DNA from: Peribacillus frigoritolerans | GTDB taxonomy: Bacteria; Bacillota; Bacilli; Bacillales; DSM-1321 | Reading direction: 5' to 3' | NCBI GenBank assembly: GCA_030562215.1 | Contig: JAUPFL010000001.1 | Location: 1,042,501 to 1,106,500 of the forward strand | DNA: 64,000 nt | Shown: one piece after another, positions 23,726 through 34,079 of the stretch | Numbering within the stretch: position 1 is the stretch's first letter | Layout of the letters: each line of letters starts with the position of its first letter | Position numbers and translations under genes: made by a program | Notes under the pieces: model-generated | Databases searched by the model: none | What the model was told of the DNA's origin: nothing | The model's input: the letters and a program-made list of their open reading frames with translations, nothing else

Positions 23726-23825
23726 GCCGATCGGATTACCGAAGGCTCCTTTTTCACTTACCATTGAACATTAGGCATCATTTTGCCCTATTGTCCAATT
23801 GGTGAAGGAAAGGAGCCTTTATTTT
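23726..23825 (+). promoter_or_regulatory. Possible attenuator in the ssu leader
   Basis: A long hairpin (AAGGCTCC..CACTTACCATTG, 23742-23767, with CAAT.GGTGAAGG..GGAGCCTT, 23795-23819) runs into TTATTTTTAT, like an intrinsic terminator placed between the promoter and ssuA. A shorter stem, GCCGATCGG with CCGAAGGC (23726-23746), uses the first bases of the terminator arm and could act as an anti-terminator. I found no SAM-I riboswitch or T-box consensus. The structure is seen; the regulatory role is inferred. Confidence 0.5.
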
Positions 23826-23857
23826 TATATAAATTGTTTAAGAAGGGTGTGCAGAAT

Positions 23858-24836
23858 ATGAAGAGAAAACGAAAGATATGGCTGCTGTCCATCTTCAGCA
23901 TCTTCATGCTGATAGTAAGTGCATGTGGGCAGGAAAAGAATAGTTCCAAGAGTGCTGACGCAAAAGAATCAGATAAAACCATTCGAATCGGTTATCAAAA
24001 ATTCGGGACATTAAATATTTTAAAATCAAAAGGGAGTCTGGAAACACATTTGAAAGAAGTGGGATATACCGTCGATTGGACTGAATTCCCTGCAGGACCT
24101 CAGCTGCTTGAAGCCTTGAATGTCGGAAGCCTTGATTTTGGGCACACAGGGAGGCGCCGCCGATATTTGCACAAGCAGCCAAGGCTCCGCTTGTCTATAT
24201 TGCCAATCAACCGGCAAACCCATCAGGAGAGGCTATAGTCGTACAAAAGGATTCACCCATCAAAAATGTGAAAGATTTAAAGGGAAAGAAGGTTGGTTTG
24301 AATAAAGGTTCCAATGTTCATTATCTATTGGTCAAAGCTTTAGAGGAAGCAGGACTTACTCTTGATGATATTACCCCGGTCTACTTACCGCCGGCAGATG
24401 CGAGGGCCGCTTTTGAAGGAAATCAAATTGATGCCTGGGTAATATGGGATCCATTTTTATCAGCGGCGGAATTGGAACTTGAAACGAAAACGATCCTGGA
24501 TGGAGATGGACTTGTGGCGAATCGTGAATTCTTCTTGGCAACTGATTCATTTGCCGGGAATGAAGAGGCGTTGAAGATTATCAAAGAAGAACTGATAAAG
24601 GCTGATAAGTGGATTGAAGAGAACCCAGGAGATGTCGCTGAGTTTCTATCTCCGGAAATTGGAATGAGTGTTGAGGCATTGGAAAAAACATTGAAAAGAA
24701 AAGAATATGGACTCGAGGAGATTTCCAATGCCGTTTTGGATGATCAACAAAAGATTGCCGATACTTTTTACAATCTTAAGTTAATCCCAAGCAAGATTAA
24801 TATTCTGGATGCTTCAGCAGATCTTAAAAACATTAA
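23858..24836 (+). CDS. ssuA: Aliphatic sulfonate ABC transporter substrate-binding lipoprotein (two frameshifts)
   Basis: Extracytoplasmic binding protein for alkanesulfonates. A lipoprotein signal peptide with lipobox IVSAC (Cys near residue 24) is followed by the NMT1/SsuA-type fold: [19 protein letters not shown]-type [18 protein letters not shown], and DAWVIWDPF. One G is missing near 24150 ([12 protein letters not shown]). Near the end one A is missing from the run at 24825-24829, which removes the stop and makes an apparent ssuA-ssuD fusion; repair gives DLKKH-stop at 24836 and 326 residues. Confidence 0.88.
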
Positions 24837-24849
24837 GGGGGAAATACAA

Positions 24850-26014
24850 ATGAAAGTTTTTTGGTTTTTACCATCACACGGGGAAAGTCGCTATTTAGGG
24901 TCAACAAAGGGAGGAAGGGCAATCACGCTTCCTTATTTAAAGCAAATAGCACAGGCGGTCGATCATTTGGGATTTGAAGGAGCGTTGCTTCCGACGGGAC
25001 GGTCTTGTGAGGATGCATGGGTAGTGGGTTCTTCGTTGATTTCCGCCACGGAAAGAATGAAATTTTTAGTTGCGGTCCGCCCAGGTTTAATGTCGCCAAC
25101 CTTGGCTGCCAGGATGGCTTCGAGCTTCGACCGGCTGTCGAATGGACGTCTCTTGATCAATGTAGTAACTGGAGGGGATCCGGTCGAATTGGCGGGTGAT
25201 GGCGTATTTCTGAATCATAAGGAACGATATGGGCAGACAGATGAATTTCTTGATATCTGGAGAAAGGAAATGTCCGGGGTAAAGTGGACTTTGAAGGGGA
25301 GCACCTAAAGGTCGAAGGCGGGGACATCCTTTTGCCACCTGTACAAAAACCGTACCCGCCACTCTATTTCGGGGTTCCTCCGACCCGGCCATCGATATAT
25401 CAGGAAAGCATATAGATGTGTACTTGACTTGGGGTGAACCCTTGGTACAAGTAGCTGAAAAAATTGAAAAGGTACGTAAAAGGGCAGCAGAATATGGACG
25501 TGAGGTCAGGTTTGGCATACGGATGCATGTCATTGTAAGAGAAACGGAAGAAGAAGCTTGGCAGGCAGCAGAGGAACTCATTAAATATGTGGATGACGAA
25601 ATGATTGAAAATTCACAGAAGATTTTTGAAAGATTTGATTCAGTAGGCCAGAAGCGGATGGCGCAACTCCATAACGGAAACAGGGATTCGCTTGAAATTA
25701 GCCCTAACCTATGGGCAGGTGTAGGTCTTGTGCGCGGGGGCGCCGGTACGGCACTAGTCGGGAGTGCAGAAAATGTTGCTGCCAGAATGAAGGAATATGA
25801 AGAAATCGGAATAGAATCCTTTGTTTTATCTGGATACCCCCATCTTGAAGAAGCGTACAGAGTTGCGGAATTATTATTCCCTTTACTCCCTGTTGAACGG
25901 CTGCACGGACCCGTTTCAAATGCTACGAGCCCATTCGGGGAAATATTGGCTAATGACCACTACCCTACAAAAGGAAGTGAAATTGAAGATGAAGTTAAAC
26001 AAAAAGTTCAATAG
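24850..26014 (+). CDS. ssuD: FMNH2-dependent alkanesulfonate monooxygenase (two frameshifts)
   Basis: Desulfonates alkanesulfonates to aldehyde and sulfite. A luciferase-like TIM barrel: [64 protein letters not shown] and late [18 protein letters not shown] ribosome site AAGGGGGAA precedes ATG 24850. One A is missing near 25283 and one G near 25372 ([12 protein letters not shown]). Repair gives about 388 residues. The 3' end overlaps ssuC by 26 bases; a third lost A near 25975 would end the protein earlier, so the last 12 residues are uncertain. It needs a flavin reductase, which is not in this module. Confidence 0.88.
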
Positions 26015-26762
26015 GTTCCACCTCATATCATGGCTTGTGCCCATCCTCCTTTTGGTAACTTGGCAGCTGCTGTCTTTGTGGGGGATTTTGTCGGATCGGA
26101 TATTGCCTGCCCCGACTGAAGTGTTTCAAGCAGGTGTTGCTTTATTGGAGACAGGTGAACTTATTGATTATATCGGCATCAGTGCTCAGCGTGCCTTCAT
26201 CGGCTTTTTAATAGGCGGGATCATTGGTTTTGTACTAGGTTTATTAAATGGATTATCATCCATTGCTGAAACTTTATTCGATACCTCGCTTCAGATGTTG
26301 CGTAATATTCCCCATTTAGCTTTAATACCGCTGGTGATTCTATGGTTTGGTATAGAGGAAGAAGCGAAAATCTTCCTTGTCGCTTTAGGGGTTCTATTTC
26401 CTATCTATTTAAATACATTTCATGGTGTGAAATCGGTGGATAAGGGATTAATCGAAGCGGCGAGGGTTTATGGGTTAAGTGGTTTTTCTTTATTCTGGAA
26501 TGTACTCCTCCCTGCAGCCTTTCCATCCATTTTGGTGGGTATCCGCTTCTCACTTGGAATCATGTGGGTCACATTAATTGTCGCGGAAACAATTTCCGCT
26601 AATTCCGGAATTGGATATATGGCTATGAATGCCCGGGAATTCATGAGGATGGATATAGTTGTTCTTAGTATTCTCTTATATGCCTTATTAGGAAAAATAT
26701 CGGACGTTGCGGCCAAAGTGATTGAAAAAAGATGCTTAAAGTGGCATCCGTCATACCAATGA
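25989..26762 (+). CDS. ssuC: Aliphatic sulfonate ABC transporter permease
   Basis: Membrane subunit of the sulfonate importer, 257 residues, with about six hydrophobic segments beginning near residue 12 ([18 protein letters not shown]). The cytoplasmic coupling loop [10 protein letters not shown]...[11 protein letters not shown] contains the EAA-type motif that contacts the ATPase. Start ATG 25989 is chosen from family length; GGAAGTG lies upstream, inside ssuD. The frame is intact and ssuB follows after 13 bases. Confidence 0.9.
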   Translation: MKLNKKFNRFHLISWLVPILLLVTWQLLSLWGILSDRILPAPTEVFQAGVALLETGELIDYIGISAQRAFIGFLIGGIIGFVLGLLNGLSSIAETLFDTSLQMLRNIPHLALIPLVILWFGIEEEAKIFLVALGVLFPIYLNTFHGVKSVDKGLIEAARVYGLSGFSLFWNVLLPAAFPSILVGIRFSLGIMWVTLIVAETISANSGIGYMAMNAREFMRMDIVVLSILLYALLGKISDVAAKVIEKRCLKWHPSYQ

Positions 26763-26775
26763 GGAGGTCATTAAC

Positions 26776-27544
26776 ATGAAAAATGGAAATTCGTTGGAGT
26801 TGCATGGTGTAAGAAAGGATTTTGGGAAGTTTGAAGTATTGAAGGGGATGGATCTGACATTTAAAAAGGGGGAATTCATAGCCATTGTCGGTAAGAGTGG
26901 TTGTGGGAAGAGCACCTTGCTTCGTCTTGTGGCAGGACTGGAAAAGCCGACGGGCGGGCAAATACTGGTGAATGGAAAGCCGTTGAATGGCTTAAATAAA
27001 TCATCACGTACGATGTTTCAGGATGGCAGGCTTTTTCCTTGGAAAAAATCCTTCAAAATATTGGTGTAGGCTTGAAAGGGATTGGAAGCCAAACGCAATG
27101 GAATTGCTGGAGCTAGTGGGCCTTGCAGATCGAGCAAATGATTGGCCGTCCGTTTTATCTGGGGGGCAAAAACAGAGGATTGCATTGGCGAGGGCATTGG
27201 TTAACCAACCTGACATTCTCCTCTTGGATGAGCCACTAGGGGCGTTGGATGCTTTAACGAGGATTGGCATGCAAAGGCTGATAGAAGAACTATGGAGGGA
27301 AAGGGACTTTACTGCCTTACTTGTTACACATGATGTTGAAGAAGCCGTTATGCTTGCCGACCGTGTCATATTAATCGAAGAAGGCAAAGTCGTCATGAAT
27401 AAGGAAATCAATCTGCCTAGACCGCGGAAAAAGGATAGTATTCAATACTCATCACTAGCAGCCCAAATCCTAGACCGAGTGATGCAAGTCGAGGGGGAAA
27501 TGGAAAAAAAGCGATTCACGCTTGAGTTAGAGAAAAAAGAATGA
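26776..27544 (+). CDS. ssuB: Aliphatic sulfonate ABC transporter ATP-binding protein (two frameshifts)
   Basis: ATPase of the sulfonate importer. Walker A is [10 protein letters not shown] (near residues 38-47), signature LSGGQKQR, Walker B ILLLDEP, with the switch histidine in VTHDVEE. One A is missing at 27041-27047 ([11 protein letters not shown]) and one G near 27078 (LKGDWKPNAM). Repair gives 256 residues. It is the last gene of the module; gene order A-D-C-B differs from the ssuBACD order of B. subtilis and resembles ssuEADCB of enterobacteria. Confidence 0.9.
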
Positions 27545-27621
27545 AAAAAGATTTTGCAGCGGATTCCTATGTTTACCATATGTTTATCGCCTTCTTGCTC
27601 CCTTCGGATTTTACCTTTCAT

Positions 27622-27647
27622 GTTTAATGATTCGCCATTTAGGGAAA
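27622..27647 (+). promoter_or_regulatory. Possible sigma-B promoter of ctc
   Basis: GTTTAA and GGGAAA are separated by 14 bp, 51 bp before the ctc start. The consensus is GTTTaa-N12-14-GGGTAT, so the -35 is perfect and the -10 matches 4 of 6. ctc is the classical sigma-B gene of B. subtilis, which raises the prior. Confidence 0.5.
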
Positions 27648-27697
27648 TGTTAAATATAGAGAAACTTGTAATTCATATTTAGGAAGGCGGAGGATGT

Positions 27698-28336
27698 ATG
27701 AGTAATATATTAGCTGCAAAAGAACGTACGGGTTCAAAACACTCTAATTTAAGGAATTTGAGAGAAAGCGGCGAAATCCCTGCGATAGTATATGGCAATA
27801 AAAATGATAGTACGGCCATTTCAGTCAATAATATTGAGCTTCAAAAGACAATCAAGGAAATAGGCCGTAATGGAATCATTTCTTTGGACTTGGAAGGTAA
27901 GAGTTATAAAGTCATGCTCTCTGATTATCAAAAGGATCCAATAAAAAACTCCATTTATCATGCAGACTTTTTAATTGTAGATATGTCCGCTCAATTACAG
28001 GCACAAGTTCGCATTAACCTTGTCGGTGTTTGCAAAGGCGTGAAAGACGGTGGGGTCCTTCAGCAGTCTCTTCATGAAGTGACGGTTACGGCTAAACCTA
28101 ATGACATTCCTGACTCCATCGATGTTGACGTTACCGAACTTCAGGTAGGGGAAACAATCTACATATCCGATATCCAAACGAATAAGCAAGTTACAATCGG
28201 CAACGATGGTGAAGAAGTTGTTGCATCTGTTTTGGCTCCTCGTCAGGAAGAGGAAATAAGTACAGGTGAACAGCAGGATGGCGGCATCCCTGAAAATGAA
28301 GAAGGCAGGGAAACCAAGCCATCACCAGAGTCATGA
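27698..28336 (+). CDS. ctc: General stress protein Ctc, ribosomal protein bL25 family
   Basis: A 5S-rRNA-binding ribosomal protein of the long (CTC/TL5) bL25 form, 212 residues, involved in translation under stress. The N-terminal L25 barrel begins ILAAKERTGSKHSNLRNLRE and has IPAIVYGNKN; the C-terminal TL5 domain shows HEVTVTAKPNDIPDSIDVDV. The acidic tail is low in complexity. GGCGGAGG precedes ATG 27698. B. subtilis has prs directly upstream; here the ssu module intervenes. Confidence 0.94.
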   Translation: MSNILAAKERTGSKHSNLRNLRESGEIPAIVYGNKNDSTAISVNNIELQKTIKEIGRNGIISLDLEGKSYKVMLSDYQKDPIKNSIYHADFLIVDMSAQLQAQVRINLVGVCKGVKDGGVLQQSLHEVTVTAKPNDIPDSIDVDVTELQVGETIYISDIQTNKQVTIGNDGEEVVASVLAPRQEEEISTGEQQDGGIPENEEGRETKPSPES

Positions 28337-28370
28337 TGCCGGGATTAAACAAGTGAATCGTGATATAATA

Positions 28371-28401
28371 GGCGTAGCTCTTAACGAGTTACGTCTTTTC
28401 A
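28371..28401 (+). terminator. Terminator after ctc
   Basis: GGCGTAGCTC and GAGTTACGTC form a 10-bp stem with G-T pairs around TTAAC, followed by TTTT. No gene is visible from there to 28598. Confidence 0.78.
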
Positions 28402-28598
28402 ATCTCTGGAATGCATTCATTTAAACCGGACGGACTTTTTTGTAATGGATTCCTTTAATTTGGATTTTACCTAATTAGTTCTCCTGTCGCTTGCAGTCCA
28501 GCTTGAAATTAGGGTACTATTTTTCTAAGGTCAATGATCTTGGAAAAACTTCGTCCCAGCGTAACTCCCTAAATAACCGTAATGACGGAGTGTGAATG

Positions 28599-29157
28599 AT
28601 GAAAATTATTGTAGGGTTAGGGAACCCAGGTAAACAATATGAAAAAACTCGGCATAACGTCGGATTTGAAGTAATAGATGAGTTATCCAAAAGATGGTCG
28701 ATCCCTCTTGATCAAGCAAAACATAAGGGGATATATGGTTCAGGAATGGTAAAGGGAGAAAAGGTTTTATTGCTTAAACCCTTAACCTACATGAATTTAT
28801 CAGGAGAATCCATTTCGGCTGTCATGCATTTCTTTAAGGTGGATATCGCGGATTTGGTCATTATATATGATGACCTTGATTTGCCTCCAGGAAAGCTTCG
28901 CCTTCGTCAAAAAGGAAGTGCAGGCGGTCATAATGGGATAAAATCTTCAATTGCCCATTTGGGTACACAGGAATTCAATCGAATCAGAATAGGCATTGGC
29001 CGCCCGATTGGCCGTATTCCGGTATCTGATTATGTATTAGGGCGTTTTTCGCCTGAAGAATGGGATCAAGTCGGGGCAACGATCGAAAAAGCGCAGCTTC
29101 ATGTGAAGCCTGGTTGGAAAACCATTTATACAGGTCATGAACGAATATAACCAATAA
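28599..29157 (+). CDS. pth: Peptidyl-tRNA hydrolase (two frameshifts)
   Basis: Recycles tRNA from prematurely released peptidyl-t[23 protein letters not shown] contains the conserved Asn and catalytic His; [21 protein letters not shown] (catalytic Asp) and [12 protein letters not shown] complete the site. One G is missing near 29093 and one C near 29122. Repair turns a divergent tail into [22 protein letters not shown] at 29157, with 186 residues, close to B. subtilis. ATG 28596 is an alternative start. Confidence 0.93.
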
Positions 29158-29201
29158 GCAGAGAGTAGATATAAGTAAAGAATAATATCTTCCTGTTTCG
29201 C

Positions 29202-29233
29202 TGAATAAAACCCCTCTACTTTTGTACATACTA
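29202..29233 (+). promoter_or_regulatory. Possible forespore (sigma-F/G) promoter of fin
   Basis: TGAATA and CATACTA, both matching the sigma-G pattern, are separated by 19 bp and lie 30 bp before the fin start. Spacing is one longer than usual. fin is a forespore gene in B. subtilis. Confidence 0.5.
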
Positions 29234-29262
29234 ACACTATTACAAAAATAGGGGGTTACCAA

Positions 29263-29493
29263 ATGGCTCTCCATTATCGATGCCGACATTGCGGAACTAA
29301 GCTGGGCTCAATCGAGGCACACTCACTGAGTACGGAGCAGTTAGGTTTTAATCAACTTACCGATGAAGAGCGACAAGAGATGATCGTTTATGATTCTGAA
29401 GGGGATATGCATGTAAGGGCGATATGTGAAGATTGCCATGAATCGCTGCAAAGAAACCCTGATTTATATGAAAACGATTATATTATTCATTAG
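29263..29493 (+). CDS. fin: Anti-sigma-F factor Fin (YabK)
   Basis: A small zinc protein that inhibits sigma-F and helps the switch to sigma-G in the forespore. The 76-residue protein has two Cys-x2-Cys pairs ([11 protein letters not shown] near residue 6 and ICEDCHESL near 59), as in B. subtilis YabK, and the signature [26 protein letters not shown] lies 8-9 nt before the ATG. It stands alone between pth and mfd. The frame is intact. Confidence 0.9.
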   Translation: MALHYRCRHCGTKLGSIEAHSLSTEQLGFNQLTDEERQEMIVYDSEGDMHVRAICEDCHESLQRNPDLYENDYIIH

Positions 29494-29645
29494 CGGGAGA
29501 GGGCTTTGGACAAAATCCAAAGCATTTTTCCGTTTGTCTGGAATACCAGGGCACATAAATTGCCGTTAATAAAGAGGATCTTGGTGATGGCCAAGTTCAA
29601 ATAAAGTAAATGTTTTTCGCACGTTAAAGAGAGGGGGGAAAGAAA

Positions 29646-32600
29646 ATGAATGGATTGCAGAACTTGTTTTCCAAACAAGATGATGTTCATTCGTTAATAG
29701 CCGGCATCGATGAAGGGCTTAAGGAGCAAATCGTCTCTGGTCTGACAGGTTCCTCGAGATCGTTATTGCTGGCTTCCGTATATGAAAAGACGAACAGGCC
29801 TATTTTATTAGTTACCCATAATTTATTGCAAGCACAGAAATTCCATGAGGACTTATCCAGTTTCATTCCGAGGAAGAATTATATATATATCCAGCCAATG
29901 AATTGATTGCGGCTGATTTGAGTGTTGCCAGCCCGGAATTAAGGGCCCAACGTGTAGAGGCTTTGAACTTTTGGGCGGAGGGAAAGAAAGGGATTGTCAT
30001 TGCCCCGATTCCCGGAGTGCGTCGTGTGCTTCCTCCAAAGGATATTTGGAAGAGACATCAGCTAGCTTTTAATCTAGGGGAAGACATCGAGCTTGAACCA
30101 ACGCTTAATAAATTCATTGCCATGGGTTATAACCGGTCCGAAATGGTTGCTTCTCCAGGTGAATTCAGTATCAGGGGCGGTATAATCGATATTTATCCGA
30201 TCACCGAACCTAATCAATACGAATTGAATTATTCGATACCGAAATAGATTCAATAAGGACTTTTTCAAGCGAAGATCAGCGATCCATCGAGAAGCTCAAG
30301 AAAGTGACGATTGGCCCCGTCAGTGAGGCTTTGCTAGAGACGGAGCATATCGAAAGAATCATAACAAGGCTCGAGAGCGGATTAAGTAAAAGCTTGAAGA
30401 AACTTAAAGACGAGAAAACCAAGGAACAGCTGGTTCAAACGATCAGTTATGAACTTGAACAGCTGAAAATGGGGAATATACCCGACAAAATCTTTAAATA
30501 CTTAAGTTTGGCGTATGAAGATCCAGCTAGTTTAATAGATTATTTACCGGTAAATGGTTTGGTTTTCTTGGATGAAATCAGTAGAATCCAGGAAATCAAT
30601 GATTCGTTGGAAAAGGAAGAGGCTGGGTGGTACACGGACCTTTTAAGTCAGGGACAAATTATCCACGACATAAAGTTGGCTCATCCCATGCAGGAATTAA
30701 TAGTGAAATCCAGCAGGCCGTTTGTATACCTATCATTGTTTTTACGGCATGTACCGCATACGAATCCTCAGAATATCCTGAATTTTGCCAGTAAACAAAT
30801 GCAAAGTTTCCATGGACAGATGAATGTGTTCAAAGCTGAACTGGAACGTTGGAAAAAAGGGAAATATACAGTCGTCATACTTGGACAGGATGAAGAACGG
30901 GTAAAAAAGCTGCATTCGGTTTTAGCCGATTATGATATAGAGGCCGCAGAACTGTTTAATGCTGACAGCATTCTTCCAGGTAAAGTACAGATTTTACGCG
31001 GCAGTCTAAATAGCGGCTTTGAATTGCCTATGCAAAAGTTCAGTATCATTACGGAAACGGAATTGTTTAATAAGAAGTCAAAGAAATCGGTACGGAGACA
31101 GAAACTATCGAATGCGGAGCGAATCAAGAGTTATTCCGAACTGAAGATCGGTGACTATGTCGTTCACGTTAACCACGGTATCGGAAAATACTTGGGTATT
31201 GAAACCCTTACGATAAATGGGGTCCATAAAGATTACCTGAATATTCGTTATCAAGCGGATGACAAATTGTATGTTCCTGTCGACCAAATTGATCTTGTCC
31301 AAAAATATGTCGGTTCTGAAGGAAAAGAGCCGAAGCTTTACAAGCTAGGCGGAACGGAATGGAAACGTGTCAAAAGTAAGGTTCAATCATCCGTTGAGAA
31401 CATTGCCGATGATTTAATCAAGTTATACGCAGAAAGAGAAGCGGCAAAGGGCTATGCCTTTTCACCTGATGGTGATATGCAGAGAGAATTCGAAACATCA
31501 TTCGCTTATAACGAAACGGAAGATCAATTACGTTCCATAGTCGAAATCAAAAAAGGATATGGAACGGGAACGGCCGATGGATCGTTTATTATGTGGCGAT
31601 GTTGGATATGGGAAGACAGAGGTGGCGATCCGGGCCGCTTTTAAAGCCATAATGGATGGGAAGCAGGTTGCATTTCTTGTTCCGACCACAATCCTCGCCC
31701 AGCAGCATTATGAAACATTAAGGGAGCGTTTTCAGGATTATCCTATTTCGATTGGCCTTATGAGCCGTTTCCGGACTAAAAAACAGCAAACGGAAACGAT
31801 TAAAGGATTGAAGGCCGGCACGGTGGATATTGTGGTTGGCACACATAGGATTTTATCAAAAGATATCGTGTACCGCGATTTGGGATTGCTAATCATTGAT
31901 GAAGAACAGCGCTTTGGCGTTACACATAAGGAAAAGATCAAACGGTTAAAAACAAATGTGGATGTACTGACTTTGACTGCGACACCGATACCAAGGACCC
32001 TACATATGTCTATGTTGGGCGTGAGGGATCTGTCCGTCATCGAAACACCGCCTGAGAACCGGTTCCCGATCCAAACTTATGTCATGGAGTATAATGGCTC
32101 TTTGGTAACGGAAGCGATAGAACGGGAATTGGCCAGGGGTGGTCAGGTTTATTTCCTTTACAATCGGGTAGAGGATATAGCAAGAAAAGCAGAAGAAATT
32201 TCCATGCTGGTACCTGATGCCCGTGTCACCTTTGCTCATGGGCAAATGACAGAGCAAGAACTGGAAGCCGTCATGTTCGGCTTTTTAGAAGGCGAATATG
32301 ATGTTTTGGTAAGTACAACCATTATAGAGACGGGTGTTGATATCCCCAATGTCAATACGCTTATAGTGAATGAAGCGGATAGAATGGGACTTTCACAGCT
32401 CTATCAGCTGCGTGGCCGTGTGTAGGTCGATCCAACCGGGTGGCATATGCGTTCTTCACTTATAGGAAAGATAAAGTGTTGACGGAAGTGGCGGAAAAAC
32501 GTCTTCAATCCATTAAGGAATTTACAGAATTGGGTTCAGGGTTCAAAATCGCGATGCGTGATTTATCCATCAGGGGAGCTGGAAACATTCTAGGGGCCCA

Positions 32601-33192
32601 ACAACATGGCTTCATCGATTCGGTTGGTTTTGATCTGTATTCACAAATGTTGAAAGAAGCTGTAGATGCGAAACGTAATGACCAACCAGCCGAAGAAAAG
32701 AGCACCCTGGAAATCGACGTTGAAGTGGATGCTTATATCCCTGATGCCTACATAATGGATGGACATCAGAAAATAGAAATGTATAAAAGGTTCAGAGGTA
32801 TAGCTTCGCTTGAAGAAGTTGAAGAATTACAAGAGGAAATGATCGATCGTTTCGGAGAATATCCAGAGGAAGTTTCCTATTTATTCATGATTGCCGAAAT
32901 GAAGGTATATGCTGAAAAGGCTGGAATTGAAAGCATTAAACAATTAAAGCAGGAAATCAGCATTCTCCTTAGGGAAAAGGTCAGCAGCGAAGTGGATGGA
33001 CAAAAGGTGTTCGAGCTGGGATCGAAGTATGGCCGTATGGTGGGCTTCGGCATGGACGGCAATCGAATGAAGCTGGTCCTGCACATAAAAGGCGTGGAGC
33101 AAAGCAAGTGGCTTAATATCTTATTTGAAATGGCCAAGGGTTTGCAGTATGTAAAAAAGAGACGCAAGCCACAAAAAACTAAAATTGAATGA
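29646..33192 (+). CDS. mfd: Transcription-repair coupling factor Mfd (four frameshifts)
   Basis: Superfamily 2 translocase that removes stalled RNA polymerase and recruits UvrA. Domains in order: UvrB-like N-terminus, RNA polymerase-interacting CarD-like domain ([19 protein letters not shown]), helicase core with [27 protein letters not shown] and [15 protein letters not shown] motif, and C-terminal domain. Breaks: G lost near 29870, C lost near 30214, one G gained near 31553 ([10 protein letters not shown]), and a GT duplicated near 32420 in the conserved LRGRVGRS motif. Repair gives 1181 residues. No intact alternative copy is visible here. Confidence 0.94.
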
Positions 33193-33262
33193 TTGTCCTC
33201 TAGAAGAAATTTTTTAGGTACCATGGTAAAAAAATGCAACAAAAAGAAAAATTTTTTCAAAG

Positions 33263-33292
33263 TGCATAGAACTTACCATTAGAAAAATACTA
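33263..33292 (+). promoter_or_regulatory. Probable sigma-G promoter of spoVT
   Basis: TGCATA, 17 bp, AATACTA. The sigma-G pattern is TGhATR-N17-18-CATWMTA, so only the first base of the -10 differs. It lies 78 bp upstream of spoVT, a sigma-G gene in B. subtilis. Confidence 0.65.
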
Positions 33293-33369
33293 AGTACAAT
33301 AGCTGGTGATGATTTTGCTACAAAATGAGGATTTATCAAATCAATTAGATGAAAGTGAGGCAACATAAG

Positions 33370-33903
33370 ATGAAAGCAACTGGTATCGTTCGCCGAATTG
33401 ATGATTTAGGAAGAGTCGTCATCGAAAGAAATTCGCAGGACACTCCGTATTCGTGAAGGAGATCCACTGGAAATATTTGTGGATAGAGATGGAGAAGTCA
33501 TCCTAAAGAAATACTCTCCTATTAGTGAATTAGGCGATTTCGCAAGGGAATATGCAGAAGCACTATATGATAGCCTTGGAAACCCAGTTATGATTTGTGA
33601 CAGGGATACTTACATTGCAGTGGCAGGCGGCTCCAAAAAAGAATACTTAAATAAAAGCGTCAGTGATCTAGTGGAAAAAATCATGGAAGAAAGAAATCCT
33701 GTCCTGGAGTCTCCGAACGGACAAATTTCATTCGTTGATTCCAATGATGAAGAGGTCCAATCTTATACTGCAGCTCCGATCATTGCAGTGGCGATCCGAT
33801 TGGTGCCGTCTTGATTTTCTCTAAAGATAGTACCATTGGTGAAGTGGAACAGAAATCGGTTGAAACAGCAGCAAGTTTCCTAGCTAGACAAATGGAGCAG
33901 TAA
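33370..33903 (+). CDS. spoVT: Stage V sporulation protein T (two frameshifts)
   Basis: Forespore transcription factor modulating sigma-G genes. The N-terminal AbrB-like domain (MKATGIVRRIDDLGRVVI, then KEIRRTLRIREGDPLEIFVD) is joined after restoring two C at about 33424. The C-terminal GAF domain contains NPVMICDRDTYIAVAGG and, after restoring one A near 33787, ASGDPIGAVLIFSKDSTIG. Repaired length is 178 residues, identical to B. subtilis. A sigma-G-like promoter precedes it. Confidence 0.92.
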
Positions 33904-33933
33904 CCTTGGACATGCCATTATATTTTTAAAGGT

Positions 33934-33964
33934 GGAAAGGGCAGCAATCGCGCTGTCCTTTTTG
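33934..33964 (+). terminator. Terminator after spoVT
   Basis: AAAGGGCAGC and GCTGTCCTTT pair around a short loop and are followed by T. Confidence 0.8.
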
Positions 33965-34034
33965 CACTTTCTAAAAGAAGTGGATATGGAAAATGATTGA
34001 CAGTATGGCTGGAATTGAAAAATACCCATTGGAA

Positions 34035-34046
34035 TTATGCTATAAT
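34035..34046 (+). promoter_or_regulatory. Extended -10 promoter before yabM
   Basis: TGC-TATAAT at 34038-34046 is a perfect extended -10 element; no good -35 is present at 17 bp. It lies about 34 bp before the yabM start and may drive the yabM-yabN-rqcP run. Confidence 0.5.
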
Positions 34047-34079
34047 AACTACCACATATGAGTGAAAAGGGGAAAAAAT

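Noticed and set aside
23659..23825. SAM-I riboswitch in the ssu leader
   Set aside because: The conserved AGAGAGGTGGAGGGA and GATGAAACC-type core is absent; only generic competing hairpins remain, reported separately with caution.
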